The notes under the pieces are model-generated. The model saw only the letters and a list, made by a program, of their open reading frames with translations. It searched no databases and was not told where the DNA came from. A stretch of 64,000 nucleotides of DNA from Glacieibacterium sp965200405 (GTDB lineage: Bacteria; Pseudomonadota; Alphaproteobacteria; Sphingomonadales; Sphingomonadaceae): contig NZ_OZ241356.1 of assembly GCF_965200405.1 (NCBI RefSeq), positions 1,798,001 through 1,862,000 of the forward strand, in the 5' to 3' direction. Positions 7,814 through 15,872 of the stretch are shown here, in pieces (within the stretch, counting starts at the first letter, position 1; each line of letters starts with the position of its first letter). The position numbers and the translations under genes are program-made.

Positions 7814-8281
7814 TCAGCGCGTCGGCTCCGGCTTCTTGACGGCAGCGCCGTCAGCTTGGGTCGCCGGACGATTCAGTGGCACGCCGTACATCTCCATCCG
7901 GTGATCGACGAGGCGGAAGCCCAGCCGCTCGGCGATGCGGCGCTGTAGCTCCTCCAACTCGTCGTCGTGAAACTCGACCACGGCGCCGCTCTCGACGTCG
8001 ATAAGATGGTCGTGATGCTCCTCGGGGGCCGCTTCATAGCGCGAGCGGCCGCCCTGGAAATCGTGGCGCGCCAGAATGCCGGCTTCCTCGAACAGCCGGA
8101 CGGTGCGGTACACCGTGGCGATCGAGATGCCCTTGTCGATGGCGGCGGAGCGGCGGTGAAGTTCCTCGACATCGGGATGGTCATCGGCGTCCGACAGCAC
8201 GCGCGCGATGACGCGGCGCTGCTCGGTGATGCGCAGGCCCTTGGACGCACACAACGCCTCGATGTCGATCTTGCCGGTCAT
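7814..8281 (-). CDS. fur: Fur family transcriptional regulator
   Basis: A 155-residue metal-responsive repressor. It has an N-terminal winged helix (GLRITEQRRVIARVL, then ISIATVYRTVRLFEEAGIL as recognition helix and wing) and a C-terminal dimerisation/metal domain with EEHHDHLIDVESGAVVEFHD supplying the His/Asp/Glu ligands. It lacks the CxxC pairs of gamma-proteobacterial Fur, as is usual for alphaproteobacterial Fur/Mur proteins, so iron or manganese could be sensed. The C-terminal tail after MEMYGVPLNR is a little longer than normal. Start chosen at MTGKIDIEALC; an open upstream frame overlaps the MAPEG gene and is not coding. It is first in a group with the acyltransferase and peroxidase genes. 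Confidence 0.92.
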   Translation of the reverse strand: MTGKIDIEALCASKGLRITEQRRVIARVLSDADDHPDVEELHRRSAAIDKGISIATVYRTVRLFEEAGILARHDFQGGRSRYEAAPEEHHDHLIDVESGAVVEFHDDELEELQRRIAERLGFRLVDHRMEMYGVPLNRPATQADGAAVKKPEPTR

Positions 8282-8349
8282 GAATGTCCCTGTCGCCGCA
8301 CCCTCACTGTAGGAACGCCGCAGCGTCGGGGCAAGGTCGGGGCTGCCCC

Positions 8350-8742
8350 TCAACTCAATATGGCGACCAGCAGCATCGCCAGCCCGGCGGCACTGACCAC
8401 CCAGACCAGCGAGCGCACTACCGGCACGCCGAAGGCATAAAGCGGCAGGTAGATTACTCGCGCCCAGAAATAGAGCTGGCAGGCGAGGACCGTTCGACCG
8501 GTGTGAATCCCCGCCGCATGGGCGATCAGCACCGCGCCGATGAACAACGGCAGCGTCTCGAACAGATTGGCCTGGGCCCGGCGCAGCCGTTCGGCGACGG
8601 GTGACAGCGGCGGCATCTCCGCATCGCGCGGCCCGGTATTCCACTTGGTGCCGTACTGCCGGGTCCGGACGACATCGAAAGCGAGGATCTGGACCGCCGC
8701 GAGCACCAGCGTCCACGCCAGCAGCGTCAATTCCGGCGTCAT
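8350..8742 (-). CDS. MAPEG family membrane protein
   Basis: A 130-residue integral membrane protein with four predicted helices (LTLLAWTLVLAAVQILAF; LFETLPLFIGAVLIAHAAGI; QLYFWARVIYLPLYAFGV; SLVWVVSAAGLAMLLVAIL). The segments RRAQANLFETLP and FWARVIYLPLYA are characteristic of bacterial MAPEG proteins, relatives of eicosanoid/glutathione-metabolism enzymes whose bacterial role is mostly unknown. The start at 8742 has a good upstream ggag; an ATG 15 bases further up is possible. It lies upstream of fur on the same strand with a 68-base gap. Confidence 0.85.
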   Translation of the reverse strand: MTPELTLLAWTLVLAAVQILAFDVVRTRQYGTKWNTGPRDAEMPPLSPVAERLRRAQANLFETLPLFIGAVLIAHAAGIHTGRTVLACQLYFWARVIYLPLYAFGVPVVRSLVWVVSAAGLAMLLVAILS

Positions 8743-8862
8743 CGATCGTCTCCCCATCGACCGTCAGCCGCGGCCTTGCTTCACCATGGGCGGGCGTCGG
8801 CGGAGTGGCAATGGCCGCCACACGGTGTAACGAAGGTGGTTCGAACGCCGAGTGGAGCCAGC

Positions 8863-9228
8863 ATGAACCGCGTTGCCCTGATCGCCCATGATGCCCGCAA
8901 GGACGAGCTCGTCGCTTGGGTCGGGCGGCACGTCGAGCGGCTGCGGCGCTGCACGATGGTGGCGACCGGCACCACCGGGGCGCGGATCAAGGCGGCGTTT
9001 CCCGACCTCGACCTGACCAGCGTCAAGAGCGGTCCATTGGGCGGCGACCAGCAGATCGGCGCGATGATCGCCGAGGCACGCCTCGACATGCTGATCTTCT
9101 TCATCGATCCGCTGTCGCCGATGCCCCATGACGTCGACGTCAAGGCGCTGACCCGGCTGGGCACGCTGTACGACCTGCCGATGGCGCTGAACGATGCCAC
9201 CGCCGACCGCATCATGCAGGGCTGGTGA
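8863..9228 (+). CDS. mgsA: Methylglyoxal synthase
   Basis: A 121-residue cytoplasmic enzyme converting dihydroxyacetone phosphate to methylglyoxal and phosphate. Conserved features seen: ALIAHDARKDELVAWV (His near residue 9), ATGTTG phosphate-binding loop, KSGPLGGDQQIGAMIAE (catalytic Asp), FFIDPLSPMPHDVDVKAL with the His-Asp pair, and LPMALNDATAD. It is compact like many non-enterobacterial members (E. coli has about 150 residues). Monocistronic; the downstream hairpin at 9237-9270 separates it from a convergent gene. Confidence 0.95.
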   Translation: MNRVALIAHDARKDELVAWVGRHVERLRRCTMVATGTTGARIKAAFPDLDLTSVKSGPLGGDQQIGAMIAEARLDMLIFFIDPLSPMPHDVDVKALTRLGTLYDLPMALNDATADRIMQGW

Positions 9229-9236
9229 GCGCATAC

Positions 9237-9270
9237 GAAAAGGCCGGGCCACCTTTCGGCAGCCCGGCCC
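9237..9270 (-). terminator. Rho-independent terminator for the CsbD/DUF883 gene
   Basis: Arms ggccgggc (9242-9249) and gcccggcc (9262-9269) form an 8-bp GC stem. On the minus strand the stem is followed by TTTT, so it should terminate the gene at 9300-9650. It lies between convergent genes and may weakly terminate mgsA as well. Confidence 0.75.
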
Positions 9271-9299
9271 TTGCGACCCCTTGCGGAGCCTAGTCGAAA

Positions 9300-9650
9300 C
9301 TAGTCGCGGCGACCGCTGACCAGCCAACCGATCAGGAAGCCGAGTGCGATACCACCGGCGAGGACAGCGACGGGCTGGTCCTGCACGACGGTCTTGGCGC
9401 GCTCGACGCCTTCCGACGCATAGCGGCTGGCGGTTTCCTTGGCGCGCTGGACGGACTCCGGCGCGTTGTCGGCCCACTCACCGACCTTGTCCTTGGCCTT
9501 GCCGAAAGCGTCCTGGGCCTTGCCCTTGAGCTCCTCGACCTTGCCCGAAACCTGGCTCTTGGTGTCGCCGGTGACATCGCCGAATGCGCCCTCGACCTTG
9601 CCGCCGAACTCGTTGAGCTTGCCTTCGACGTTGTCGCTATTGATAGCCAT
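9300..9650 (-). CDS. CsbD/DUF883-like stress protein with C-terminal membrane anchor
   Basis: A 116-residue protein. Residues 5-55 resemble CsbD (VEGKLNEFGGKVEGAFGDVTGD, then KVEELKGKAQDAFGKAKDKVG), a charged alpha-helical repeat-like domain. The C-terminus is DUF883/ElaB-like: an amphipathic helix followed by one membrane segment VAVLAGGIALGFLIGWLVSGRRD. CsbD proteins are general-stress proteins, and ElaB-type proteins are inner-membrane proteins linked to ribosomes or stress; the role here is unknown. The start MAINSDNVEG has aggaat upstream. The terminator is at 9237-9270. Confidence 0.8.
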   Translation of the reverse strand: MAINSDNVEGKLNEFGGKVEGAFGDVTGDTKSQVSGKVEELKGKAQDAFGKAKDKVGEWADNAPESVQRAKETASRYASEGVERAKTVVQDQPVAVLAGGIALGFLIGWLVSGRRD

Positions 9651-9780
9651 GATTATTCCTTTCGCAGCTGAAACAGTGCAGCCGATATGGAGCCGGCGTT
9701 GCGCTAGCACAACGAGCATACTTCCAAATGGTTCATCGAAAGTCCGCAAAGCTTGTCGTGCGGGCGGCACAGCCCGACGA

Positions 9781-10203
9781 TCAGTCGTCGCTGCGCACCC
9801 GTCCGCGTGTCGACTTGACCGAGCCGCGCGCCACCTTGCCCTCGACCCGCCGCGCCTTGGCTCCGGCGCTCGGCTTGGTCGGCCGGCGCTTGATCGGCGC
9901 CACCGCCGCCTTGGCGATCAGCCCGACCAGCCGCTCCCGCGCATCGGCGCGGTTGCGCTCTTGAGTGCGAAAACGATCGGCGGTCAGCACCAGCACGCCG
10001 TCGCGCGTCATCCTGGAACCGGCCAGCCGCATCAGCCGCACCGCCACCGGATCGGGCAGGTTCGGCGAGCCGCGCACGTCGAAGCGCAGCTGTACCGCGC
10101 TGGAAACCTTGTTGACGTTCTGCCCACCCGGCCCGCTCGCGCGTATGAAGCTTTCCAGCAACTCGGCATCGTCGAGCGAAATTTCGGGGGTGACGACGAT
10201 CAT
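9781..10203 (-). CDS. arfB: Alternative ribosome-rescue factor B (peptidyl-tRNA hydrolase)
   Basis: A 140-residue release-factor-like protein that rescues ribosomes stalled on non-stop mRNA. It carries the catalytic GGQ loop in IRASGPGGQNVNKVSSAVQLRFD near residue 27, the RF-1-like fold (RLMRLAGSRMTRDGVLVLTADRFRTQERNRADARERL), and a Lys/Arg-rich C-terminal tail (APIKRRPTKPSAGAKARR) that in ArfB threads into the empty mRNA channel. The length matches the family. Monocistronic, divergent from the GST gene across a short gap. Confidence 0.95.
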   Translation of the reverse strand: MIVVTPEISLDDAELLESFIRASGPGGQNVNKVSSAVQLRFDVRGSPNLPDPVAVRLMRLAGSRMTRDGVLVLTADRFRTQERNRADARERLVGLIAKAAVAPIKRRPTKPSAGAKARRVEGKVARGSVKSTRGRVRSDD

Positions 10204-10239
10204 CGCGCCACCCTATCCTGTCCGTGAGGGAGCCGCCAC

Positions 10240-10872
10240 ATGATCACCATCCACCATCTCAACGATTCGCGCTCGCAGCGCATCCTGTGGCTGTGCGAGG
10301 AACTGAGCCTCGGCTACGATTTGAAATTCTACACCCGCGACCTCAATACCCGCCTGGCGCCGCCGGAGCTGAAGGCCGTGCATCCCCTGGGCAAGTCGCC
10401 GGTGATCGAGGACGGCGACCTCAAGCTGGCTGAATCTGGCGCGATCGTCGATTACCTGATCCGCCGTCACGGCAACGGCTCGCTGGCGCCGGCGCCGGGC
10501 ACCGACCTTCATGAAGTCTATCTGGAATGGCTGCACTTCAGCGAGGGCTCGGCGATGCTGCCGCTGATGCTGGCGCTGTACACCGGGCGGCTGGGCGAGG
10601 CAGCGGCGCCGCTGCAGCCGCGCATCCAGGAGCAGATCCACAGCATTCTGCATTTCTTCGACGAGCAGCTGGGGGACAATGACTGGCTGGTCGGCAATGC
10701 GTTGTCCGGGGCCGACATCATGATGAGCTTCGTCGCCGAGATCGCGACGATGCAGGGCATGACGGCGCAGTTTCCCCGGCTGGCGGACTATGCCCGGCGG
10801 CTGCAGGCACGACCGGCGTGGCAGGCGGCGCTGGAGCGCGGCGGACCGTACAGCTTCACCATCCCGGTCTGA
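10240..10872 (+). CDS. Glutathione S-transferase family protein
   Basis: A 210-residue cytosolic enzyme conjugating or reducing with glutathione. The N-terminal thioredoxin-like domain contains HHLNDSRSQRILWLCEELSL and the glutathione gamma-glutamyl site GKSPVIEDGDLKLAESGAIVDYL (cis-Pro and Glu-Ser). The all-helical C-terminal domain includes DNDWLVGNALSGADIMMSF, the conserved folding motif. The substrate is unknown. It is convergent with an EamA exporter, with a shared inverted repeat between their ends. Confidence 0.93.
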   Translation: MITIHHLNDSRSQRILWLCEELSLGYDLKFYTRDLNTRLAPPELKAVHPLGKSPVIEDGDLKLAESGAIVDYLIRRHGNGSLAPAPGTDLHEVYLEWLHFSEGSAMLPLMLALYTGRLGEAAAPLQPRIQEQIHSILHFFDEQLGDNDWLVGNALSGADIMMSFVAEIATMQGMTAQFPRLADYARRLQARPAWQAALERGGPYSFTIPV

Positions 10873-10881
10873 TCGACCGGG

Positions 10882-10914
10882 CGCCCGCCGCCGGGGCAGA
10901 TTAGGCGGCGGGCG
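10882..10914. terminator. GC-rich hairpin between convergent genes
   Basis: Arms cgcccgccgcc (10882-10892) and ggcggcgggcg (10904-10914) form an 11-bp perfect stem with an 11-base loop. It lies between the GST stop and overlaps the stop of the EamA gene. No U tract follows on either strand, so it may act as a bidirectional transcription barrier rather than a textbook terminator. Confidence 0.4.
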
Positions 10915-11800
10915 TCGCCTCGAAGCGCCGCCACAGGCGCGGACCGAGCAAATTGACCGCCAGGCCGCCGAGCACCAGCAGCGCGGCAAGCAGCTTCCAC
11001 GACTGGAGCGGCTCGTGGAGGAAGAGCGCGGCGGTGCCCATGCCGAACACCGGCACCAGCAGCGTCAGCGGCGCGACGGTGGTCGTCGGATAGCGGCCGA
11101 GCAGCCAGCCCCAGGCGGCGTAGCCGAACATGGTGTTGCCGATCGACTGCCACGCCACGGCCGCCCAGGTCGCTGCGCTGGCGGCACCGATGGCCGAGAA
11201 GATCCGCGCCGGGCCTTCGAAGACCAGCGACAATGCCAGCAGCGGCGGCACGGCGAACAGGCTGGCCCAGACGACATAGCCGAGCATGTCGACGCCGCGC
11301 GCCCGGCGCTGGACGATGTTGCCACCGCCCCAGCCGAGCGCCGCGAGCAGCACCAGGCCGACACCCAGCGGCGTCGTCGCGCCATCGACATGGCTGGCGA
11401 TGATGCCGATGCCAGCAACTGCCAGCGCCAGCGCGATCCACAGGCTGGGATGCAGCGGCACCGGGTTGTTGCGCTGCGCCAGCGCGATGGTGAAGAAGAT
11501 CTGGGTCTGGACGAGCAGCGAGGCGAGGCCGGGCGCGATATGGCCGCCGATGGCGAAGTAGAGCACGCCGAACTGCATCACGCCGATCAGCACGCCATAG
11601 GCCGCGAGGTCGCGCCACGGCACCTTGGGCCGCGGCAGCAGGAACACCGCCGGGATCAGCGCGCCGCCGAAGCGCATCGCGGCGAACAGGAACGGCGGCA
11701 GGCTGTGCAGCGCGAACTTGATGACGACGAAGTTGGTCCCCCAGACCGCGACGACGGCGAGCGCCAGCAGGGCCGGGCGCCAGCCGAAGGCGCGGTTCAT
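10901..11800 (-). CDS. EamA/DMT-superfamily exporter
   Basis: A 299-residue inner-membrane protein with about ten helices in two EamA repeats. The first repeat begins ALLALAVVAVWGTNFVVIKF (the VWGtNFv signature) and ends near LAQRNNPVPL; the second starts near GVGLVLLAALGWGGGNIVQR. The strongest resemblance is to EamA/YdcZ-type amino-acid or metabolite exporters; the substrate is not predictable. Its ATG overlaps the stop of the MFS gene upstream by four bases, so the two exporters form an operon. Confidence 0.88.
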   Translation of the reverse strand: MNRAFGWRPALLALAVVAVWGTNFVVIKFALHSLPPFLFAAMRFGGALIPAVFLLPRPKVPWRDLAAYGVLIGVMQFGVLYFAIGGHIAPGLASLLVQTQIFFTIALAQRNNPVPLHPSLWIALALAVAGIGIIASHVDGATTPLGVGLVLLAALGWGGGNIVQRRARGVDMLGYVVWASLFAVPPLLALSLVFEGPARIFSAIGAASAATWAAVAWQSIGNTMFGYAAWGWLLGRYPTTTVAPLTLLVPVFGMGTAALFLHEPLQSWKLLAALLVLGGLAVNLLGPRLWRRFEATPAA

Positions 11801-12996
11801 GACGCCGTCCGGGGGCGCGCCAGCCCGAAGAACGCCGCTGCCGCTGCGGCCAGGCTGGCGAGCATGACCACCGCCATCGGCACCGGCGTCCCGTCATGGA
11901 AGGCGCCTGCCACCGCCGCCGACCCGGCACCCGCGCCGAAGCTGGATGCGCCGAACAGTCCCGACGCCGACCCCGAGCGCAACGGATCGACCGACAGCGC
12001 CCCGGCCAGCGCGTTGGCGCCGATGAAGCCGTTCGATGACAGGGTGGCGAACAACATGACGAACACCACCCATCGATGCGCGCCGGTCGCCGCCGCCAGC
12101 GTCAGTGCCGCGCCGAAACCGACGCCGGCCAGCACTGCGGTGCCGAGGATGCGGTCGGACGAATAGCGGAGCAGCAGCTGGCGGTTGACCTGGCTGGCGC
12201 CGATGATGCCGATCGCCATGACCGCGAAGACCAGCCCGAACAAGGTCGGGCTGAGGCCCCAGATGTTGATGACCAGGTCGGGCGCGCTGGCGACATAGGC
12301 GAACAGCGTCGCGCCGTTGAGCGCGCCGGTGAGCAGATAGCCGAGCAGGCGGCGCTGGCGCATCAGGTCGACATAGGCGGCCAGCGGCGTCTCGCCACGC
12401 GCCTTGGCCTCGGTTTCCGCCGAGCGTGATTCGCCGAGCTTGAGGAAGGTCGCCAGCCCGACCGCGGCGCCGATCATCGCCAGCGCGCCGAACACCCAGC
12501 GCCAGCCGGCCACCATGACCAGCCAGCCGCCGAGCGTCGGTGCGATCATCGGCGCGACCGCCAGCACCAGCGTCAGCAGCGAGAAGATCCGTGCCGAATC
12601 CTGGTGATCGAAGCGGTCACGGACGACCGAGCGCGCGATCACCATGCCCGAGCAGCAGCCCAGCGCCTGGACGAACCGGCCCGCGATCAAGCCGTTGATC
12701 CCGGTAGCGAAAGTGCAGGCGAGCGAGGCCGCTATGTACAGCGCGACGCCGAACAGCAGCGGCGGGCGGCGCCCGATGCGGTCGGAGATCGGGCCATAGA
12801 ACAGCTGGCCGATGGCGACACCCATGAAGAAGGCGACCAGCGTATGCTGCGTCTCCGCCGGGCCGACGCCAAAATCGCGGCCGATGGCGGGCAGCGCCGG
12901 CAGGTACAGGTCGATGGTCACCGCCCCGAAAGCAGTCAGTGACCCGAGCAGCAGGATAGTGCCCCGCGACGGATGCGGGCGCGGCGGCGCGTTCAT
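11797..12996 (-). CDS. Bcr/CflA-type MFS multidrug efflux transporter
   Basis: A 399-residue, 12-helix drug:H+ antiporter. The N-terminal block FGAVTIDLYLPALPAIGRDF and the motif-A loop YGPISDRIGRRPPLLFG are diagnostic of the DHA1 Bcr/CflA group; the central loop (LGESRSAETEAKARGETP) separates the two six-helix halves. It would export small toxic compounds across the inner membrane. First gene of a two-gene operon with the EamA exporter; divergent from the bifunctional fatty-acid oxidation gene. Confidence 0.9.
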   Translation of the reverse strand: MNAPPRPHPSRGTILLLGSLTAFGAVTIDLYLPALPAIGRDFGVGPAETQHTLVAFFMGVAIGQLFYGPISDRIGRRPPLLFGVALYIAASLACTFATGINGLIAGRFVQALGCCSGMVIARSVVRDRFDHQDSARIFSLLTLVLAVAPMIAPTLGGWLVMVAGWRWVFGALAMIGAAVGLATFLKLGESRSAETEAKARGETPLAAYVDLMRQRRLLGYLLTGALNGATLFAYVASAPDLVINIWGLSPTLFGLVFAVMAIGIIGASQVNRQLLLRYSSDRILGTAVLAGVGFGAALTLAAATGAHRWVVFVMLFATLSSNGFIGANALAGALSVDPLRSGSASGLFGASSFGAGAGSAAVAGAFHDGTPVPMAVVMLASLAAAAAAFFGLARPRTAS

Positions 12997-13093
12997 CGAC
13001 AGACCTTGTGCGGTGCAGCATTGGCGTTAGCGGGGGAGTGCGACGAAAGAAAGGCCCGGACAGGGTTCTTGCTTCTTGCGCCCCAAGAGTTTT

Positions 13094-13117
13094 AAGGTTG
13101 ACGCAAACGTCAACCTT
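13094..13117. promoter_or_regulatory. Perfect inverted-repeat operator upstream of the fatty-acid oxidation gene
   Basis: Arms aaggttgacg and cgtcaacctt flank caaa, giving TTGACG-CAAA-CGTCAA, 11 bases before the start codon at 13129. Its shape resembles MerR-type LiuR operators that control acyl-CoA and branched-chain amino-acid catabolism in proteobacteria. That identity is inference from memory of the motif. A site this close to the ATG would repress by blocking promoter clearance, or could be a hairpin in the 5' leader. Confidence 0.55.
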
Positions 13118-13128
13118 GGGAGTTTGAG

Positions 13129-15186
13129 ATGGCTGCAATGAGCCCGACAGTCGACCTGACGAACGACGGCGATATCGCGGTCCTGACCATCGACTCGCCG
13201 CCGGTCAACGCGCTGTCGGCCGACGTCCGCGACGGGCTGGCCGCGGGGTTCGCCGCCGCCATCGCCGATCCGCTGGTCCGCGCCATCGTGCTGATCTGCG
13301 CCGGGCGGACCTTCATCGCGGGCGCCGACATCAGCGAGTTCGGCAAGCCGCCGCGCGGTGCCAGCCTGCACCAGGTCCAGCTCGACATGGAGGCCTCGCC
13401 CAAGCCGATCGTCGCCGCGATCCACGGTACCGCGCTGGGCGGCGGGCTGGAGGTGGCGTTGGCCTGTCACTACCGCGTCGCCGTGCCGTCGGCGAAGCTC
13501 GGCCTGCCGGAGGTCAAGCTCGGTCTGCTGCCGGGCGCCGGCGGAACCCAGCGGCTGCCGCGGCTGGTCGGCGTCGAGCAGGCGCTGAAGATGGTCACCA
13601 GCGGCGTGCCGATCGGCGGCAAGGCGGCACTGTCGTTCGGGCTGGTCGATGAACTGGCGCCGGAGGGCGAGCTGCTCGCGACCGCCAAGGCGTTCGCCGG
13701 GCGGTCGGGACTGGCGCTGATCCAGGTGCGCGACCGCAACGAGAAGGTCGAGGCGGCGCACGCCAACGCCGTCACGCTGTTCGCCGACTTCCGCAAGGCC
13801 AACGCCCGCGCGATGCGCGGCTTCGAGGCGCCCGAGGCCAATATCAAGTGCATCGAGGCGGCGGTGAACCTGCCCTTCGCCGACGGGCTGGCGTTCGAGC
13901 GCGAGCAGTTCATGCACCTGATGAACGGCCTGCAGTCGAAGGCGCAGCGCTATGCGTTCTTCGCCGAGCGCATGGCGAACAAGATCGACGGGCTGCCGGC
14001 GGACGCGAAGCCCCTGCCGGTCGAGAGCGTCGGGATCATCGGTGCGGGCACCATGGGCGGTGGCATTGCGATGAACTTCCTCAATGCCGGCCTGCCGGTG
14101 ACCATCGTCGAGACCAAGCAGGAGGCGCTCGACCGCGGCGTCGCGACGATCCGCAAGAACTACGAGAACACCGCCGCCAAGGGCCGCATGACCGCCGCCG
14201 ACGTCGAGGCGCGCATGGCGCTGCTGACGCCGACGCTCAGCCTCGAGGATCTGGGCCAGGCCGACATGATCATCGAGGCGGTGTTCGAGAACATGGACAT
14301 CAAGAAGGAGGTGTTCGGCAAGCTCGACCGCATCGCCAAGCCGGGCGCGATCCTGGCGTCGAACACCAGCTATCTCAACGTCGACGAGATCGCTGCTTCG
14401 ACCTCGCGGCCGGAGTCGGTGATCGGGCTGCACTTCTTCTCGCCCGCCAACGTCATGCGGCTGCTGGAGGTGGTGCGCGGCGCCAGGACCGACGTGCAGG
14501 TGCTGGCGACGGCGATGGCGACGGCCAAGCGCATTGGCAAGGTCGCGGCGGTGTCGGGCGTCTGCCACGGCTTCATCGGCAACCGGATGCTCAGCCTGCG
14601 CCAGCAACAGGCGCAGGCGCTGCTGCTGGAGGGGGCGCTGCCGGAGCAGGTCGACCGGGTGCTGTACGACTTCGGCTTTCCGATGGGGCCGTTCCAGATG
14701 TCGGACCTCGCCGGGCTCGATATCGGCTGGTCGGCGGACACGTCGAAGGGTGCGACGATCCGCGACCGGCTGTGCGAGGCGGGCTTGCGCGGCCAGAAGA
14801 ACGGCCACGGCTTTTACGACTATGACGCCCAGCGCAACCGCGTGCCGTCGCCGGTCGCCGAGAAGATCATCTTCGATTTCGCCGCCGAGAAGGGCATCCA
14901 GCGCCGCGACATCGACGATACCGAGATCCTCGAGCGCTGCCTGTACCCGATGATCAACGAGGGCGCGTTGATCCTGGCGGAAGGCATGGCCCAGCGTGCC
15001 AGCGACATCGATATCGTCTGGATCTACGGCTATGGCTGGCCCGTCTATCGCGGCGGACCGATGTTCTGGGCCGACCACCAGGGCCTGGCCAAGGTCGCCG
15101 CCGGCCTGACCCGCTATGGCTTCGAAGTCGCGCCGCTGCTGGCGAAGCTGGCGGCGGAGGGCGGGAGCTTCACCGGGCAGGTCTGA
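13129..15186 (+). CDS. Bifunctional enoyl-CoA hydratase/3-hydroxyacyl-CoA dehydrogenase (FadB/FadJ-like)
   Basis: A 685-residue fusion catalysing two successive beta-oxidation steps. Residues 1-190 form the hydratase domain (FIAGADISEFG, GTALGGGLEVALACHYRVAV, GLPEVKLGLLPGAGGTQRLP). About 295-480 form the NAD-binding dehydrogenase (VGIIGAGTMGGGIAMNF, LASNTSYLNVDEIA, VIGLHFFSPANVMRLLEVV). Two C-terminal helical repeats follow (CHGFIGNRML; DIDIVWIYGYGWPVYRGGPMFWAD). It is shorter than E. coli FadB (about 730) but typical of alphaproteobacterial forms. No thiolase gene is adjacent. A perfect inverted repeat lies just upstream of the start. A second ATG nine bases in is also possible. Confidence 0.93.
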   Translation: MAAMSPTVDLTNDGDIAVLTIDSPPVNALSADVRDGLAAGFAAAIADPLVRAIVLICAGRTFIAGADISEFGKPPRGASLHQVQLDMEASPKPIVAAIHGTALGGGLEVALACHYRVAVPSAKLGLPEVKLGLLPGAGGTQRLPRLVGVEQALKMVTSGVPIGGKAALSFGLVDELAPEGELLATAKAFAGRSGLALIQVRDRNEKVEAAHANAVTLFADFRKANARAMRGFEAPEANIKCIEAAVNLPFADGLAFEREQFMHLMNGLQSKAQRYAFFAERMANKIDGLPADAKPLPVESVGIIGAGTMGGGIAMNFLNAGLPVTIVETKQEALDRGVATIRKNYENTAAKGRMTAADVEARMALLTPTLSLEDLGQADMIIEAVFENMDIKKEVFGKLDRIAKPGAILASNTSYLNVDEIAASTSRPESVIGLHFFSPANVMRLLEVVRGARTDVQVLATAMATAKRIGKVAAVSGVCHGFIGNRMLSLRQQQAQALLLEGALPEQVDRVLYDFGFPMGPFQMSDLAGLDIGWSADTSKGATIRDRLCEAGLRGQKNGHGFYDYDAQRNRVPSPVAEKIIFDFAAEKGIQRRDIDDTEILERCLYPMINEGALILAEGMAQRASDIDIVWIYGYGWPVYRGGPMFWADHQGLAKVAAGLTRYGFEVAPLLAKLAAEGGSFTGQV

Positions 15187-15351
15187 GGGCAAACGACCAC
15201 TCCGGGCCGACTTTGTCGCCAGCCCTCTTCGCATAGCCGCAGGGAGGGTAGGAGGCAGGCGCGTCGCGCGGTCCGGACGGGTCGGCCGTGCGGGCGCTGC
15301 GGCACCGAAACACAGTGTAACCTTCGCCGCGATCCCTACGTATATTCCATC

Positions 15352-15861
15352 ATGAGCAACACATTCTCCCGCCGCGATGCCCTGGTCCTCGGTGGCATGG
15401 CCATCGCCCTGCCGCTTGCCTGGAAGTTCGGGGGGCCGGCCGTCGCTGCGCCGGTGCCCGGCAAGTTCGAAGTGTCCTTCACCCCGGCGCAGTGGAAGGC
15501 GCGGCTGTCGCCGGCCGCGTTCGACGTGCTGCGACAGGAGGGCACCGAGCGGCCGTTCAGCTCGCCACTCAACGACGAGCATCGCCCCGGTACCTTCAAA
15601 TGCGCCGGCTGTGCGCTGCCGGTGTTCTCCAGCACAACCAAGTTCGACAGTCATACCGGCTGGCCGAGCTTCTACCAGCCGTTGCCCAACGCGGTCGCCA
15701 CGACCAGCGACAGCTCATTGATGATGGAGCGGACCGAGGTTCACTGCCGCCGTTGCGGCGGGCATCTCGGCCATGTCTTCGACGACGGGCCGAAGCCGAC
15801 CGGCCTGCGCTATTGCATGAATGGCGTGGCGATGACCTTCACCGCCGCCGCCAAGGCTTGA
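15352..15861 (+). CDS. msrB: Peptide-methionine (R)-S-oxide reductase MsrB, exported
   Basis: A 169-residue enzyme that reduces methionine-R-sulfoxide in proteins. The N-terminus carries a twin-arginine signal (SRRDALVLGGMAIALPLAW), implying Tat export to the periplasm. Zinc-binding pairs CAGC and CRRC, the substrate loop SHTGWPSFYQPL, and the catalytic segment GHLGHVFDDGPKPTGLRYC with the active-site Cys before MNG are all present. It is followed after 11 bases by msrA, which has a Sec-type signal, so both stereoisomers would be repaired in the envelope. Confidence 0.95.
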   Translation: MSNTFSRRDALVLGGMAIALPLAWKFGGPAVAAPVPGKFEVSFTPAQWKARLSPAAFDVLRQEGTERPFSSPLNDEHRPGTFKCAGCALPVFSSTTKFDSHTGWPSFYQPLPNAVATTSDSSLMMERTEVHCRRCGGHLGHVFDDGPKPTGLRYCMNGVAMTFTAAAKA

Positions 15862-15872
15862 GGAGCTATCCG

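Noticed and set aside
13027..15654. Very long minus-strand open frame (875 codons) opposite the bifunctional beta-oxidation gene
   Set aside because: GC-rich antisense frame rich in Arg/Gln/His with no family features; the plus-strand gene is unambiguous.
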